Shown here piece by piece: positions 25,737 through 34,350 of a stretch of DNA of 64,000 nt. This DNA comes from Anaspis maculata. Lineage: Eukaryota; Arthropoda; Insecta; Coleoptera; Scraptiidae. A program made the position numbers and the translations under genes. Each line of letters begins with the position of its first letter. Within the stretch, counting starts at the first letter, position 1. The stretch covers positions 34,675,042 through 34,739,041 of the forward strand of contig OX421966.1 in assembly GCA_949128115.1 (NCBI GenBank), written 5' to 3'. The notes beneath the pieces were generated by a model. It saw nothing but the letters and a program-made list of their open reading frames with translations, was not told the DNA's origin and did no database searches.

Positions 25737-26280
25737 TGAAACGTCTAATGAGGCAATCTAACACGATAAGGTCCATAGTTTGGATTGGGTGTCCGCAGTC
25801 ACATCCTGGTTCTTCCGAAAGTCCCCATTTATGCTTGAAAACCCCCACCTCCTATGGCCGGTTCTGATTCGGTTCACTTTACACCACAAATGCCTGTCTA
25901 GTTCGAATCCTGCAAGTTGCATTTATTCGGGTCTTCGATCAGATTCAGTCTGTCTGGATTTGTTCTTGACCATTCGTTGATCCAGGCCGTTTCTGTGTCG
26001 AAGTTTTGTTCCAAGAGCTTGTTTGTCAGACTCCACGTTGGCTTTCTTTTAGTCTTGTTCGTCTTGTGCAGTCCGGGTGGACTGGCAATTGATGATTGTG
26101 GTGGCATTTGAACCATTCTTTTTTTGTGATAAGTCTTCTACGGATCTCAGGAGGGGCGATGTTGGACAGAACTGGTGAAACGAAGCAACCGAGTTGGATC
26201 AACTTGGTGTCAAGATCCATTTTTTCTTCCATTTTCGCACAAGTAGTGAGAACAAAAATAACCAACAAACCAACATCAGA
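25690..26280 (-). pseudogene. LINE ORF2 C-terminal fragment, frameshifted
   Basis: Read on the minus strand from about 26268, PVLSNIAPPEIRR (26137-26175) is a signature of the region after reverse transcriptase in many arthropod non-LTR ORF2 proteins. The LPVHPD segment follows, then W..EW....P....LIEDP (about 25910-26020). After a frame change comes NRIRTGH (about 25853-25876), matching the usual LNRIRTGHG..C motif, then a QTMDLIVLDC block (about 25715-25745) in place of QTM.HIV..C. The order is correct for one ORF2 tail broken by at least two frame changes. The clade is not assignable by eye. It lies antisense to the PIF fragment inside the same element. Confidence 0.7.
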
Positions 26281-26603
26281 TTGACATTGACGTTCGACGA
26301 TATGATTGTGTAACTGGTTGTATGTGATTGGCTGTCCGCATTCCCTATGCCGTAAAACTTGAAACTTGGCGAACTTCTACGGTAAGGGAATAAATCACGG
26401 GATTATTCCCTGTCAATATAAACGTTTGTATTCAAATGCCACCTCTGAACTTTACGGTAAGGGAATAAGTTACCGGTTACATCCAATATAAACCAGCCTA
26501 TAAAGTAACCGAATAAGAAAAAAAAACATATTTTCGTAACTAAGCAACGTAGAGCATCAAACTAAGAAAATACGAGTTCCTCATACTATAGACCGAAGAA
26601 GTG

Positions 26604-26611
26604 TGACGTCA
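26604..26611. promoter_or_regulatory. TGACGTCA (CRE-like) in F1 left TIR
   Basis: A perfect palindromic CREB/ATF consensus. It is also present at 27496-27503 (F1 right), 27534-27541 (F2 left) and 29961-29968 (F2 right), so it is kept in all four TIRs despite nearby differences. Function is untested; it may simply be part of the transposase-binding site. Confidence 0.45.
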
Positions 26612-26836
26612 CAACATGGCAACATGGCCGGCGGTTGACATTTTCTGGAGGCCAACGTCAAACGTGACATGACCGTGAGATGCACGGCACGTGGCATGCA
26701 CTTGACGTTTCTCTGTTTGTGTTTGTCATGTGTTTGTCAAATTTTTGCGAAGGTAAATAACGGAAATGGATATAACAAAAAAGATTCATATTTTGGGCTA
26801 TAACAGGTGGAGGAAATCAAACTATATTGCTATAAA

Positions 26837-27299
26837 CTAAAAACTGCTAACTATAAACTGCGATCCATTGCTCTTTGCCTCTGAGCATCTCATGAACGAG
26901 ATTGTCGACGGCGATTCTCCTGCCCAGTTTTTCTTCGAGGTCTTCTCGCTGCTTTGATGGACCGTTACAATGAAAACGAGCGTGTTCCGCGTTGTCCTGA
27001 CGCTGAGGCTTTTGAGGCTCCCCAGTATTTCTTTCATCCAACTTTGAACCAAGGCGTTCCACTGCCGTTGCCACTGCTCGACGAACTGCTCTCTGGCCTT
27101 GTTTCTGCTTTCTGGTTTGCTGGTGGGCACTCCTAGGCTTGTTTCCTCTAATCGCAAGCATCAGGGCGAAGGGTGGGATACCCGAGAGCACTCGTGCTGC
27201 ATCATGCGGAACCGTTCTGTAGGCACTGGTGATTCTGAGTGCAGCTTTGCGCAGCTCTCTGTCAATGAGTTGGGCTATGTCTGGCCTTTTTGCAACCAA
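26837..27299 (-). pseudogene. R1-clade LINE ORF2 C-terminal fragment (in F1)
   Basis: The minus-strand frame from 27299 reads LRITSAYRTVPHDAARVLSG and IPPFALM, the hallmark AYRTVS.DA..V..G..P block of R1-like ORF2 tails. A second frame (from 27157) supplies EQWQRQWNA. Then come DNAEHARFHC, REDLEEKLGRRI and DNLVHEMLRGKEQW, matching the zinc-binding and terminal L..ML....W segment of that clade. Two overlapping frames are needed, so it is frameshifted and dead. Its position inside both F1 and F2 shows it was present in their common ancestor. Confidence 0.75.
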
Positions 27300-27704
27300 G
27301 TCCGCCTGTATGACGCTGGCTGTCTCTTAGGCTGGCAATTTCAGCAATGCTCACTGCCATTTTGCACTGACTTTTGTGACTTTTGTTGTGAACCTCCAGA
27401 AAATGTCATGCCAAACACAACCAAACATAGAAACGTCACGTTCATGTGACGTTGGCTTCCAGAAAATGTCAACCGCCGGCCATGTTGCCATGTTGTGACG
27501 TCATCACTTCTCCGGTCTAGACCGGAGAAGTGATGACGTCACAACATGGCAACATGGCCGGCGGTTGACATTTTCTGGAGGCCAACGTCAAACGTGACAT
27601 GACCGTGGGATGCTCGGCACGTGGCATGCACTTGACGTTTCTCTGTTTGTATTTGTCATGTGTTTGTCAAATTTTTGCGAAGGTAAATAACGGAAATGGA
27701 TATA

Positions 27705-29628
27705 TAAATAAATAAATAAATAAATAAATAAGGTTTATTTCCAAACAGGCGTTGCCCAATTATATGGAAAGTACAGAGCACGTGGACATACAGAAACAAT
27801 AGCTACAATGTACATATAACAATCACAATTATACCACATCAAAAATAAAAACAGTCAATAATCGTGTATTTTCGACATAACAGCCGCTACATTCTCCCTG
27901 AAGGAATCTCTACTTGCTGAGTTTATGTCCAAGGCCTGAGACTTATCCTCACGGATAAGGTTATTGAACAGCTTGCAGGAACGATGTATGGGGGAAACCA
28001 GGTTGGTCCGTTGCCTCGGAGTATGGAAGCACACGGGAAATCTTGCATCCAGTCTTGGAACATGGAAGGCGACCTCCCCCAGCAAATCCATGCAGTCCAC
28101 AAGTCCATTGCAGATGTTGTAGAGGAACATTACTGAGCTCAAGTTACGTCGGACCAAAAGAGAATCGCAGTCGAACATTGAGCACAGCTGGGCCTGTGGG
28201 AATCCCCTCTCTGGATAGTGTCCCGTTCTGTGGAAGTGCAGCAGCTTGAGAAACCTCCGCTGCACGGCCTCAACCTGATGGATGCGCTTCTCACAATGTG
28301 GTGCCCATATGACCGCGCAATACTCCAACTTGGGCCTAATCAGGGTTCGGTACAAGGTCATCATGGCAGCCACCCCAGGAAACTCACGGCAAATCCTGTA
28401 GACAAACCCGACCGTACGGCTTGCTGAAGAAGTGATGGCATCGATGTGGTCAGCAAACGATAGTCCTTCGTCAAAGTGTACACCGAGATCTTTGATGCCG
28501 GAGTGGCGAGGTAGCACCACATCGGCAACTCTGTAGTCAAATTTTTGCGGTCCTCTGAGTTTGCTAAAACTGACAACGCCACACTTGTTCGGGTTCATCT
28601 GCATACCGTTGGCGACACACCAATCCACGATCGCGTCCAGGTCACTCTGAAGCATCCGGCAATCCCCCTCGGAACTGACTCGTCTGTAAATCTTCAAGTC
28701 GTCGGCAAAAATGAGAATGTTTCCATCGAGGTTTTCATTAATCCTCTCAACGATGTCGTCGATAAAAATAAGGAAGAGCTCCGAGGCGAGGTTTGCGCCC
28801 TGCGGAACCCCACTGGTCGCGATGTAAGGAAGCGAAACCGCACGCCTATACTCGACAAATTGTTTCCTGTCGGTGAGGTAGTCTCTTATGAGATTCGTTA
28901 GGTTGTCATGGAAACCGTAATTCGAGAGCTTGGACACCAACACTTCGTGATTTACCCTGTCGAAAGCTTTCGCAATATCCGCATACACTACATCCACTTG
29001 CCCCCCGCCGTCAACTTCTCGGCATAGGTAGTGGCTAAGAGTTGCAAGGTTGGAAGTAGTTGAGCGCTTGTCAAAAAAACCATGCTGCTTAGTGGAAAGC
29101 AGATTACGGACACCGGCGAAGATACGGTCGTAGAGACACATCTCAAAGATTTTGGTGAAACCACATATTAGGGCTATCGGGCGGTAATTCGTGATGTCAC
29201 TCTCAGCTCCAGCCTTGAATACAGGGGTGATCCTTGCATCCTTCCATCTCGATGGAAAGGTCGACGATCGCAAAGACAGGTTAAAAATGTGTCGCAATGG
29301 TTTGATCCAAACCGCCGCGCAGTCTCTGACAAGAAAACTCGGAATCTGGTCGGGGCCCGCCGTCCGCTTGGGTTTGATTTTTTGGAGCGCATGTCGAATT
29401 TCTTCTTCGGAGATCTCATTGATTGTCAGACAGCTGCTGATGTTGTGTTTTGCGTCTGGAACGGGGACGACGCCTGCTGAAGTGAATACACTCCCGAAGA
29501 AGCGCGCAAACGCATCGACAATCTGCTGCGGTCCCATCAGATCTTCACCCTCGTAGTGCATTAATCCTGGTATACGCGTCCTGTTTTTCTTCTTTTGGAC
29601 AAAGTTCCAAAATTGTTTTGGATCTTCC
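27705..29628 (-). mobile_element. 5'-truncated CR1/Jockey-like LINE inserted in F2
   Basis: The LINE runs on the minus strand. Its 3' end is a short UTR finishing AATAAACC then a (TTAT)n tail at the left (27705-27732). The 5' break is at about 29628. F1 serves as an empty-site reference: its uninterrupted GGAAATGGATATAACAAA is split here, with GATATA on both sides (27699-27704 and 29629-29634), read as a short target duplication. ORF2 is open right up to the 5' break, so endonuclease and ORF1 were lost on insertion by the usual 5' truncation. Confidence 0.85.
27855..29561 (-). CDS. LINE ORF2, reverse transcriptase and C-terminal domain (5'-truncated)
   Basis: An uninterrupted 568-codon frame. 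The first ATG at 29561 is not a natural start: the frame stays open upstream to the truncation at about 29628, with EDPKQFWNFVQKK, a typical ORF2 linker. Visible RT blocks are the AGPDQIP segment (68-74), NYRPIAL (125-131), YADIAKAFDRV with the first catalytic Asp at 195, GVPQGANLA (251-259), and FADD (285-288) with the two catalytic Asp residues. After these come a thumb-like region with RPKLEYC (409-415) and a C-terminal R.RTN..SP segment. The PQGANLASELF block departs from the usual PQGS.LGPLLF. RNA-templated target-primed DNA synthesis is the family role. Endonuclease is missing, so the copy cannot move on its own. Clade CR1/Jockey group by resemblance. Confidence 0.9.
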   Translation of the reverse strand: MHYEGEDLMGPQQIVDAFARFFGSVFTSAGVVPVPDAKHNISSCLTINEISEEEIRHALQKIKPKRTAGPDQIPSFLVRDCAAVWIKPLRHIFNLSLRSSTFPSRWKDARITPVFKAGAESDITNYRPIALICGFTKIFEMCLYDRIFAGVRNLLSTKQHGFFDKRSTTSNLATLSHYLCREVDGGGQVDVVYADIAKAFDRVNHEVLVSKLSNYGFHDNLTNLIRDYLTDRKQFVEYRRAVSLPYIATSGVPQGANLASELFLIFIDDIVERINENLDGNILIFADDLKIYRRVSSEGDCRMLQSDLDAIVDWCVANGMQMNPNKCGVVSFSKLRGPQKFDYRVADVVLPRHSGIKDLGVHFDEGLSFADHIDAITSSASRTVGFVYRICREFPGVAAMMTLYRTLIRPKLEYCAVIWAPHCEKRIHQVEAVQRRFLKLLHFHRTGHYPERGFPQAQLCSMFDCDSLLVRRNLSSVMFLYNICNGLVDCMDLLGEVAFHVPRLDARFPVCFHTPRQRTNLVSPIHRSCKLFNNLIREDKSQALDINSASRDSFRENVAAVMSKIHDY

Positions 29629-29706
29629 GATATAACAAAAAAGATTCATATTTTGGGCTATATCAGGTGGAGGAAATCAAACTATATTGCTATAAACTAA
29701 AAACTG

Positions 29707-29937
29707 CTAACTATAAACTGCGATCCATTGCTCTTTGCCTCTGAGCATCACATGAACGAGATTGTCGACGGCGATTCTCCTGCCCAGTTTTTCTTCGAGG
29801 TCTTCTCGCTGCCTCGATGGACCGTTACAATGAAAACCAGCGTGTTCCGCGTTGTCCTGACGCTGAGGCTTTTGAGGCTCCCCAGTATTTCTTTCATCCA
29901 ACTTTGTGACGTGACGTTGGCCTCCAGAAAATGTCAA
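29707..29937 (-). pseudogene. R1-clade LINE fragment (in F2)
   Basis: The same R1-type terminal block as in F1 (DNAEHAGFHC, REDLEEKLGRRI, DNLVHVMLRGKEQW) with a few substitutions, but the upstream AYRTV part is deleted. This gives an in-frame-looking remnant that starts in the TIR. It is a sister copy of 26837-27299, not an independent insertion. Confidence 0.75.
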
Positions 29938-30258
29938 CCGCCGGCCATGTTGCCATGTTGTGACGTCATCACTTCTCCGGTCTATTGACTACCGCATACA
30001 GCAAATCTCAAAATTATAGGGGGGCCACAAAAGTTTCTGCACCATTTCAAAAAAGTACAAAATTGCAAGGTATCCTTTACCACCCTGTACCAAGCACATC
30101 GCTGCCACAAGCTAACAAGCATTTGCAGATGGTGAAAATAGAAATATTTATCTTGAAGTTGTAAGTTATTTTAAAATCTGATGATTTTTAAGTGATTAAC
30201 AGAGGTTAAAAACCGAACAATTTTTTGGGTGACCCACTTCAAATTGTGACCAGTATAG

Positions 30259-31739
30259 AAGCTACTTTTTGATACAGCCAGCAGATACGTAATGGTCGCG
30301 TTCATACCAAGCTGATGATCATGTATCGCAATTCAATCACGCGATTTAATTGGATAAATTTTAAATTTGATGAATGCGATTGGTTGCTGCAGTGGGAGTG
30401 CTCCCAGCGCTTACGTTATATGAACCCGAGTAACCCGACCATTGTATGGATGCATCTGACAAGCACTTTTCAAGTCTGAATTTTCAAACACCATGATCAA
30501 CTGCGAAATTCCAAAAGGTCTTGATACTCAATTCAGTTTTAGAAATAAGAAAAACCTCCCTTATTTGCCACTTGGAGCGCGATGAAAATATTTCGGCTAG
30601 GTATAGATTTCGTAAAGTGAACTGAATCAACTTGAAATAAATTTGTTAGTGAAACACGGTAGGTACATAGATAGCTATCTATATTAAACGCCAGAAATTC
30701 AATGAAATGGCCGACTAGATGTGATAGATAGCCTAGCTAATCAGCCTCACTGGCCTAGAATCACTTGGCAGATTGTGTAAGTGATAGATCCTACCGGAAC
30801 GCCCTTGATATGTACAAATTTATGTTTTCCATAAAACATGACGGGCATTGATAGAGCTCATCGGTTCCGTCCGTGGGCATTTCTGCGCGCGAGGATTTAT
30901 CTGTATCTGTTGTGTGGCTATTATGAGAAAATTACTGGCAATTTCATCCCCATCTGTCTCGGGTTTTGATGGCTAGACAAGACAGGCAGCCTAATCCGTA
31001 TAAGATAGCGCATTGTTACAAATGAGGATTAGTAGCGAGAGGATAAGCCAGAGCAAGCTCAAAGCTTTTGCTCCGCTTCTTGCAAAAACTCCTTATAATT
31101 GTGAAACTTCTACAGATCTGATATATGATTCAGGGTTGATTCAGGATTCAGGGATTCAGGTTGCAGGCGGAATGCCGAGTGTTCGTCTTGGAAGTGAAAC
31201 CGATTCAGTGCCTACCTGCGATATGAAATTTTGCCAAAGGAGGTTACCCAGTAATTCACCTTTCTCGCTGACCTGGAAAAATGTGAATTGTCATGCGCGG
31301 CGAGACTGGCGGGAGTTGAGTAGCTAGGGACCCTAGATTTTCAAAATTGTCGACCGCGAGTACGGGTGAGGACGATTATCAACGACCACGGCTGAATCCA
31401 TTCACGATCTACTAGCTATAATTAATCACTAATTTATTCGATCTGATTTCCTATCAGTTTATCACTCTATCACACTATCACTAACACAGAACTGATTTGA
31501 AACGTACGATAGGTGGGTACTCGGCGGGAAGAACAGCAAAATGGCCGAATTTACGTTGCCCGTCTGAAAATTGACATCGCTGCCAGGACTTCCAGTGCCA
31601 ACCTCACGCCACCAAAACAACCAAACTTGGCATTTGCGCATGACAACTTCGACTTCTTGAATAACGGAAAGGGTGAATTTGCTGTCTTCTATCATATTCA
31701 TGATGTCATTGTGTCTTTCGCTGCAGGAGTAGTCATTTG
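30259..31739. other. No recognised gene
   Basis: Unassigned sequence. A short GATTCAGG repeat lies at 31128-31160. The frames at 31013-31327 and 31513-31794 (plus) show no clear domain, although the second runs into the ISL2EU-like remnant. Confidence 0.45.
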
Positions 31740-31754
31740 GAGTTTACTTTATAG

Positions 31755-33036
31755 TTGGAAAATGATATGGAAAATTATACGAAATGGAAATTGATGGGAG
31801 GCCAAAAATGCATGCGTAAGTTGGCAGTGCCAGTCTTGCACAAAAGTGATCGACAAGTTAGAGAACGTTCGCCTGTTTCCTTTTGTACGACTGGTCAGCC
31901 AGGAACAAGTTACCACAACTTGAACATGACCGGGGAAATAAGCCTTGGTGTCACTGCCAGCGTAGTAGATGTTGGAAACAATATACTATGCTGTATTCAT
32001 CCTTTCTGCAGTAATGATGCGATATGCACTCCCATATAAGGTTTTCATCAGAGTACCAGAAAATCAACTGTTGAGAAAGCGATGGCTACATGCAATTCAA
32101 AGGAACGATTTATGTTCAGACACTCGTGCTCCCATATATGTGTGTGAAGACCATTTGGATGTGAGAATAACAAATTGAAAAGAAATAATCTATCTCACTA
32201 TTCACTTCATAGCTGAAAAATTACATGGAAAATTATACTAAATGGAAAATAACTGGAGGCAAAAAAGTCATGCGTAAGTCAGCAATGCCAATGCTTCACA
32301 AAGGTGATCGCCAAGTCAGGGAAGGTTGGCCTGTTTCTTTTTGTATGTTTAATGGGAATCAGGACACAGTCTGCGAAGATCTGGAAGCACAATCAACAAT
32401 CACCAAGAAACTAGAAGCACAACCTCAAACAAGTGAAGAACTGAAAGCAGCACAACCTCAAACAATAACCAAAGAATCGGTACCACCACCTCAAACAATC
32501 GGCGAAGAATTGGAGGCACAACGAGGAATAAGTTCTCACAACCTGAACACAACCGACAAAAGGAGCATTGGTATCACCGCCAACGTACATACTCCATACA
32601 GGAGCAAGCAGACACAAACGGCAACAACATACTTGGTTTGCCGAGGTTGCTCCCCAATAGATTTTCAATAATCCCAACAGCGGCAGTTTCGAAGGCAACA
32701 TCATCAAACACATCCGAAGAAAACAGCACATCAGAAGAGAACACCACATTAGACGACTTAACATCAGACGGCGGTGCAGGTGTAGAACCCTCACAGTCAG
32801 CCAGTAGCTTAGAAAGTGATTCAGATTCTTCGGAAGATAAGGTAGCAACGGTGAAAATAATGGTCAAGATTATAGAACGAAATCCAAGGCTGTACTTAGG
32901 GATTCCAACCGAATGTCTTTTTGTAATCAATTTGTTAGAAAAACACGCGAAAGCAACAAAGGCCGACATATATTTGACTCTGAAGAAAATTAGATGTGAT
33001 ACCACTTTTGCAGAACCTGGCGATAACTTCGGATGA
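31755..33036 (+). pseudogene. THAP-domain transposase N-terminal half, rearranged (ISL2EU-like)
   Basis: Blocks in order: DMENYTKWKLMGGQK..MRK (about 31758-31812); a THAP zinc finger split by a frame change (CCIHPFC at 31989-32009, then KVFIRVPENQLLRKRWLHAI and CEDH with Cys at 32143 and His at 32152); a second MENYTKWKITGGKK copy (32225-32270); a low-complexity stretch of EELEAQ/QPQT repeats (about 32380-32530); an acidic Ser/Glu segment (32700-32850); and ERNPRLYLGIPTECLF with LLEKHAKATKADIYLTLKKI (32875-32990). This last is the block that precedes the DDE domain in THAP-containing ISL2EU-type transposases. A TGA at 33034-33036 interrupts the FG.SES.ASRIF helix-turn-helix-like block. Duplication, frame changes and a stop show that it is dead. 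Confidence 0.75.
32225..32600 (+). repeat. Second copy of a segmental duplication within the THAP transposase
   Basis: 31755-31965 and 32225-32590 share two matching blocks in the same order. ATGGAAAATTATAC(G/T)AAATGG onward covers about 110 bp; the other begins GGAA(C/T)AAGTT and includes CA(C/T)TGCCAGCGTA-like sequence. The second copy contains an extra segment of about 170 bp, the repeated QPQT coding stretch, between the blocks. The THAP finger lies between the two copies. Confidence 0.75.
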
Positions 33037-33085
33037 TCTGAAAGTTCGGCCAGTCGTATATTCTCAAAAGTAGCTCCACGCATAA

Positions 33086-33697
33086 GTGCTTTGCTTAATG
33101 CTTGCTATCAAATCCAGTTCCAAACATGCCATTAAGAGTCTACTTCCATTACCATTTCGTGCCCACTACAATAATGTCCAATATTTGATAGACTGCTTCG
33201 AGATAGAAGACCAAAAATCCAGTGATTCTATTAAACAAGCACTTACTTGGTCCGAGTATAAAAAAACCAACACTATGAAATACTTGGTATGTTCAACACC
33301 AGATGGTGTAATAACCTTTGTTTCGAAAGGTTTTGGGGGTAGAGCGTCTGACGCTCTCATAGTAGAGCAGAGCAATTTTCTGAATAATATTATGCCGAAT
33401 TCTGTGATAATGGCTGACCAAGGCTTTAAACATGTAGAAAACATGCTGCAGCAAAAAAATTGTCCACTGGTCAGACCACCTAGTGTTGGGGCTGGTGAAA
33501 AACTCACGGTACAGCAGGTTCTCGACACTAAACGGATTGCTAGCCTTAGGATACATATTGAACGCGTCATAAGGAGAATCCGAGAATTTAAGATGTTGAA
33601 ACCTCATTCCTGCATTCACAATAGTTTAATCTCAATCTTAGATTTTATTGTTATAATTTGCTGCGATTTGATTAATCAAGATTCCCTCATTAAATAA
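33086..33697 (+). pseudogene. DDE endonuclease domain of ISL2EU-like (IS5/PIF-type) transposase
   Basis: A 203-codon frame containing the complete catalytic domain: LPFRAHYNNVQYLIDCFEIE with the first Asp at residue 36, GGRASDALIVEQS, IMADQGFKHVE with the second Asp at 111, VRPPSVGAGEKL, and TKRIASLRIHIERVIRRI with the Glu at 159. It ends LKPHSCIHN and a C-terminal tail. D-D-E spacing is as expected for the DDE_Tnp_4 type. The preceding helix-turn-helix block (about 33037-33085) is in another frame, so a frameshift separates it from the rest of the transposase and the ATG at 33086 is unlikely to be real. All three acidic residues are kept although the whole gene is broken. Confidence 0.85.
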
Positions 33698-33875
33698 AAA
33701 TTTTTGTTTGTTCTGTGGACCCATATTTTCTTATTTTTTCGATTTCTCTTATTTTTTTTTAGCTTCTCCGAATTCAGTTCTGGCAGTTTTCTCAAGAAAC
33801 TTGTAATGGATTCTTTTTGATTGCTTTTTGGGTCAATTCAGCTAAGTTTAAAAGTGTAGCATCAACACCACCAAG

Positions 33876-34178
33876 TCAAGCACTGAGTGCGGCCTGTTGA
33901 CTTATTGCTATAATGTTGCTTAACGGTGACACACCTTCCGCACTTGTTCTTAGATCCTGGTTTACAGCTAGATTGTGGAACATTATTTTCACTAGGTCCT
34001 GCTTCACAGAAAAAATGGCCTCCTGCTCGCTGCTCGCGATGAACTTTTCCACTTTTTGTAGTTTTGTCGCCGGTAGTTGCATAGAGTCACTTGTTTTCAG
34101 GGGCTGAGACCTGGGCACGCTTATGAAAACTTTTTGGGAGCACTTGGGGAGGTATTGGGACATCTCTTGAAAATGCAC
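33876..34178 (-). pseudogene. Possible second-ORF remnant of the ISL2EU-like element
   Basis: A 100-codon minus-strand frame converging on the transposase (stops 179 bp apart). It is rich in Lys, Ser and Gln, with a VEKFIASSEQEAIFSVKQDL segment. No YqaJ or SWIM motif is visible. I propose it as part of the accessory ORF because of position and orientation only; it may be a chance frame. Confidence 0.3.
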
Positions 34179-34350
34179 TTCTTTGATGACGTTTGTGTGT
34201 TTGCAGAACAGCGAAGAGCCTTGCAGAACGTATCAAACAAATTTCGATCAACCACTCGTAACAATAATGACAATAACAAGGTGGCAACGGTGTCGTTCAA
34301 ATCGCGTTCAAATGACGTTTCCTTGTTGACGACAATTTGGCAATAAGGAC

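Larger units (their letters stand above)
25124..26498. mobile_element. PIF/Harbinger-like element, defective
   Basis: The inverted ends are GGCTGGTTTATATTGGATGT (left) and ACATCCAATATAAACCAGCC (right), perfect over 20 bp. Flanking trinucleotides are TAA (left) and TAT (right); PIF/Harbinger elements duplicate a TWA-type 3-mer, so this fits with one change. Inside are a fragment of a Harbinger-type transposase (25377-25736 plus) and LINE debris (about 25690-26280 minus). Confidence 0.75.
26591..27517. mobile_element. TIR element F1, TA-flanked, with captured LINE sequence
   Basis: The ends are GACCGAAGAAGTGTGACGTC (left) and the reverse complement of GACCGGAGAAGTGATGACGT (right). Inverted similarity runs for about 75 bp or more, through GGCAACATGGCCGGCGG and TTTTCTGGAGGCCAACG. 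TA lies immediately outside both ends; the right TA (27518-27519) is shared with F2. The interior carries R1-type LINE debris on the minus strand. The superfamily is unassigned; a TA target suggests Tc1/mariner or a related group. Each TIR contains TGACGTCA. Confidence 0.82.
27520..29982. mobile_element. TIR element F2, tandem copy of F1 carrying a LINE insertion
   Basis: It begins GACCGGAGAAGTGATGACGT directly after the TA it shares with F1, and ends in the inverted copy at 29982, followed by TA (29983-29984). The left 180 bp repeats F1 almost base for base to GGAAATGGATATA. After the LINE insertion (27705-29628) F1-like sequence resumes (ATAACAAAAAAGATTC) to about position 29905. F2 then lacks about 390 bp of the F1 interior before its right TIR. 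Without the LINE, F2 would be about 0.5 kb. Confidence 0.85.
24231..30258. repeat. Foldback element with interrupted right arm and invaded loop
   Basis: The left arm (24231 to about 24580) reads CTATACTGGTCACAATTTGAA. Its reverse complement ends at 30258 and runs inward to about 29985. The remaining inner part of the right arm is found at about 26505-26590 (GTAACTAAGCAACGTAGAGC, matching the complement of 24530-24560). The right arm is therefore split by F1 and F2 (26591-29982), and the loop holds the PIF-like element (25124-26498). Arms carry CAGGGTGGTAAAGGAT-like sequence near 24405 and 30085. Arm divergence is visible but moderate. Confidence 0.75.

Noticed and set aside
28545..28901. Plus-strand 118-codon frame inside the LINE
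   Set aside because: Antisense shadow of the reverse transcriptase ORF.
32411..33083. Long minus-strand frames opposite the THAP transposase
   Set aside because: Antisense shadows of the Ser/Glu-rich coding repeats.
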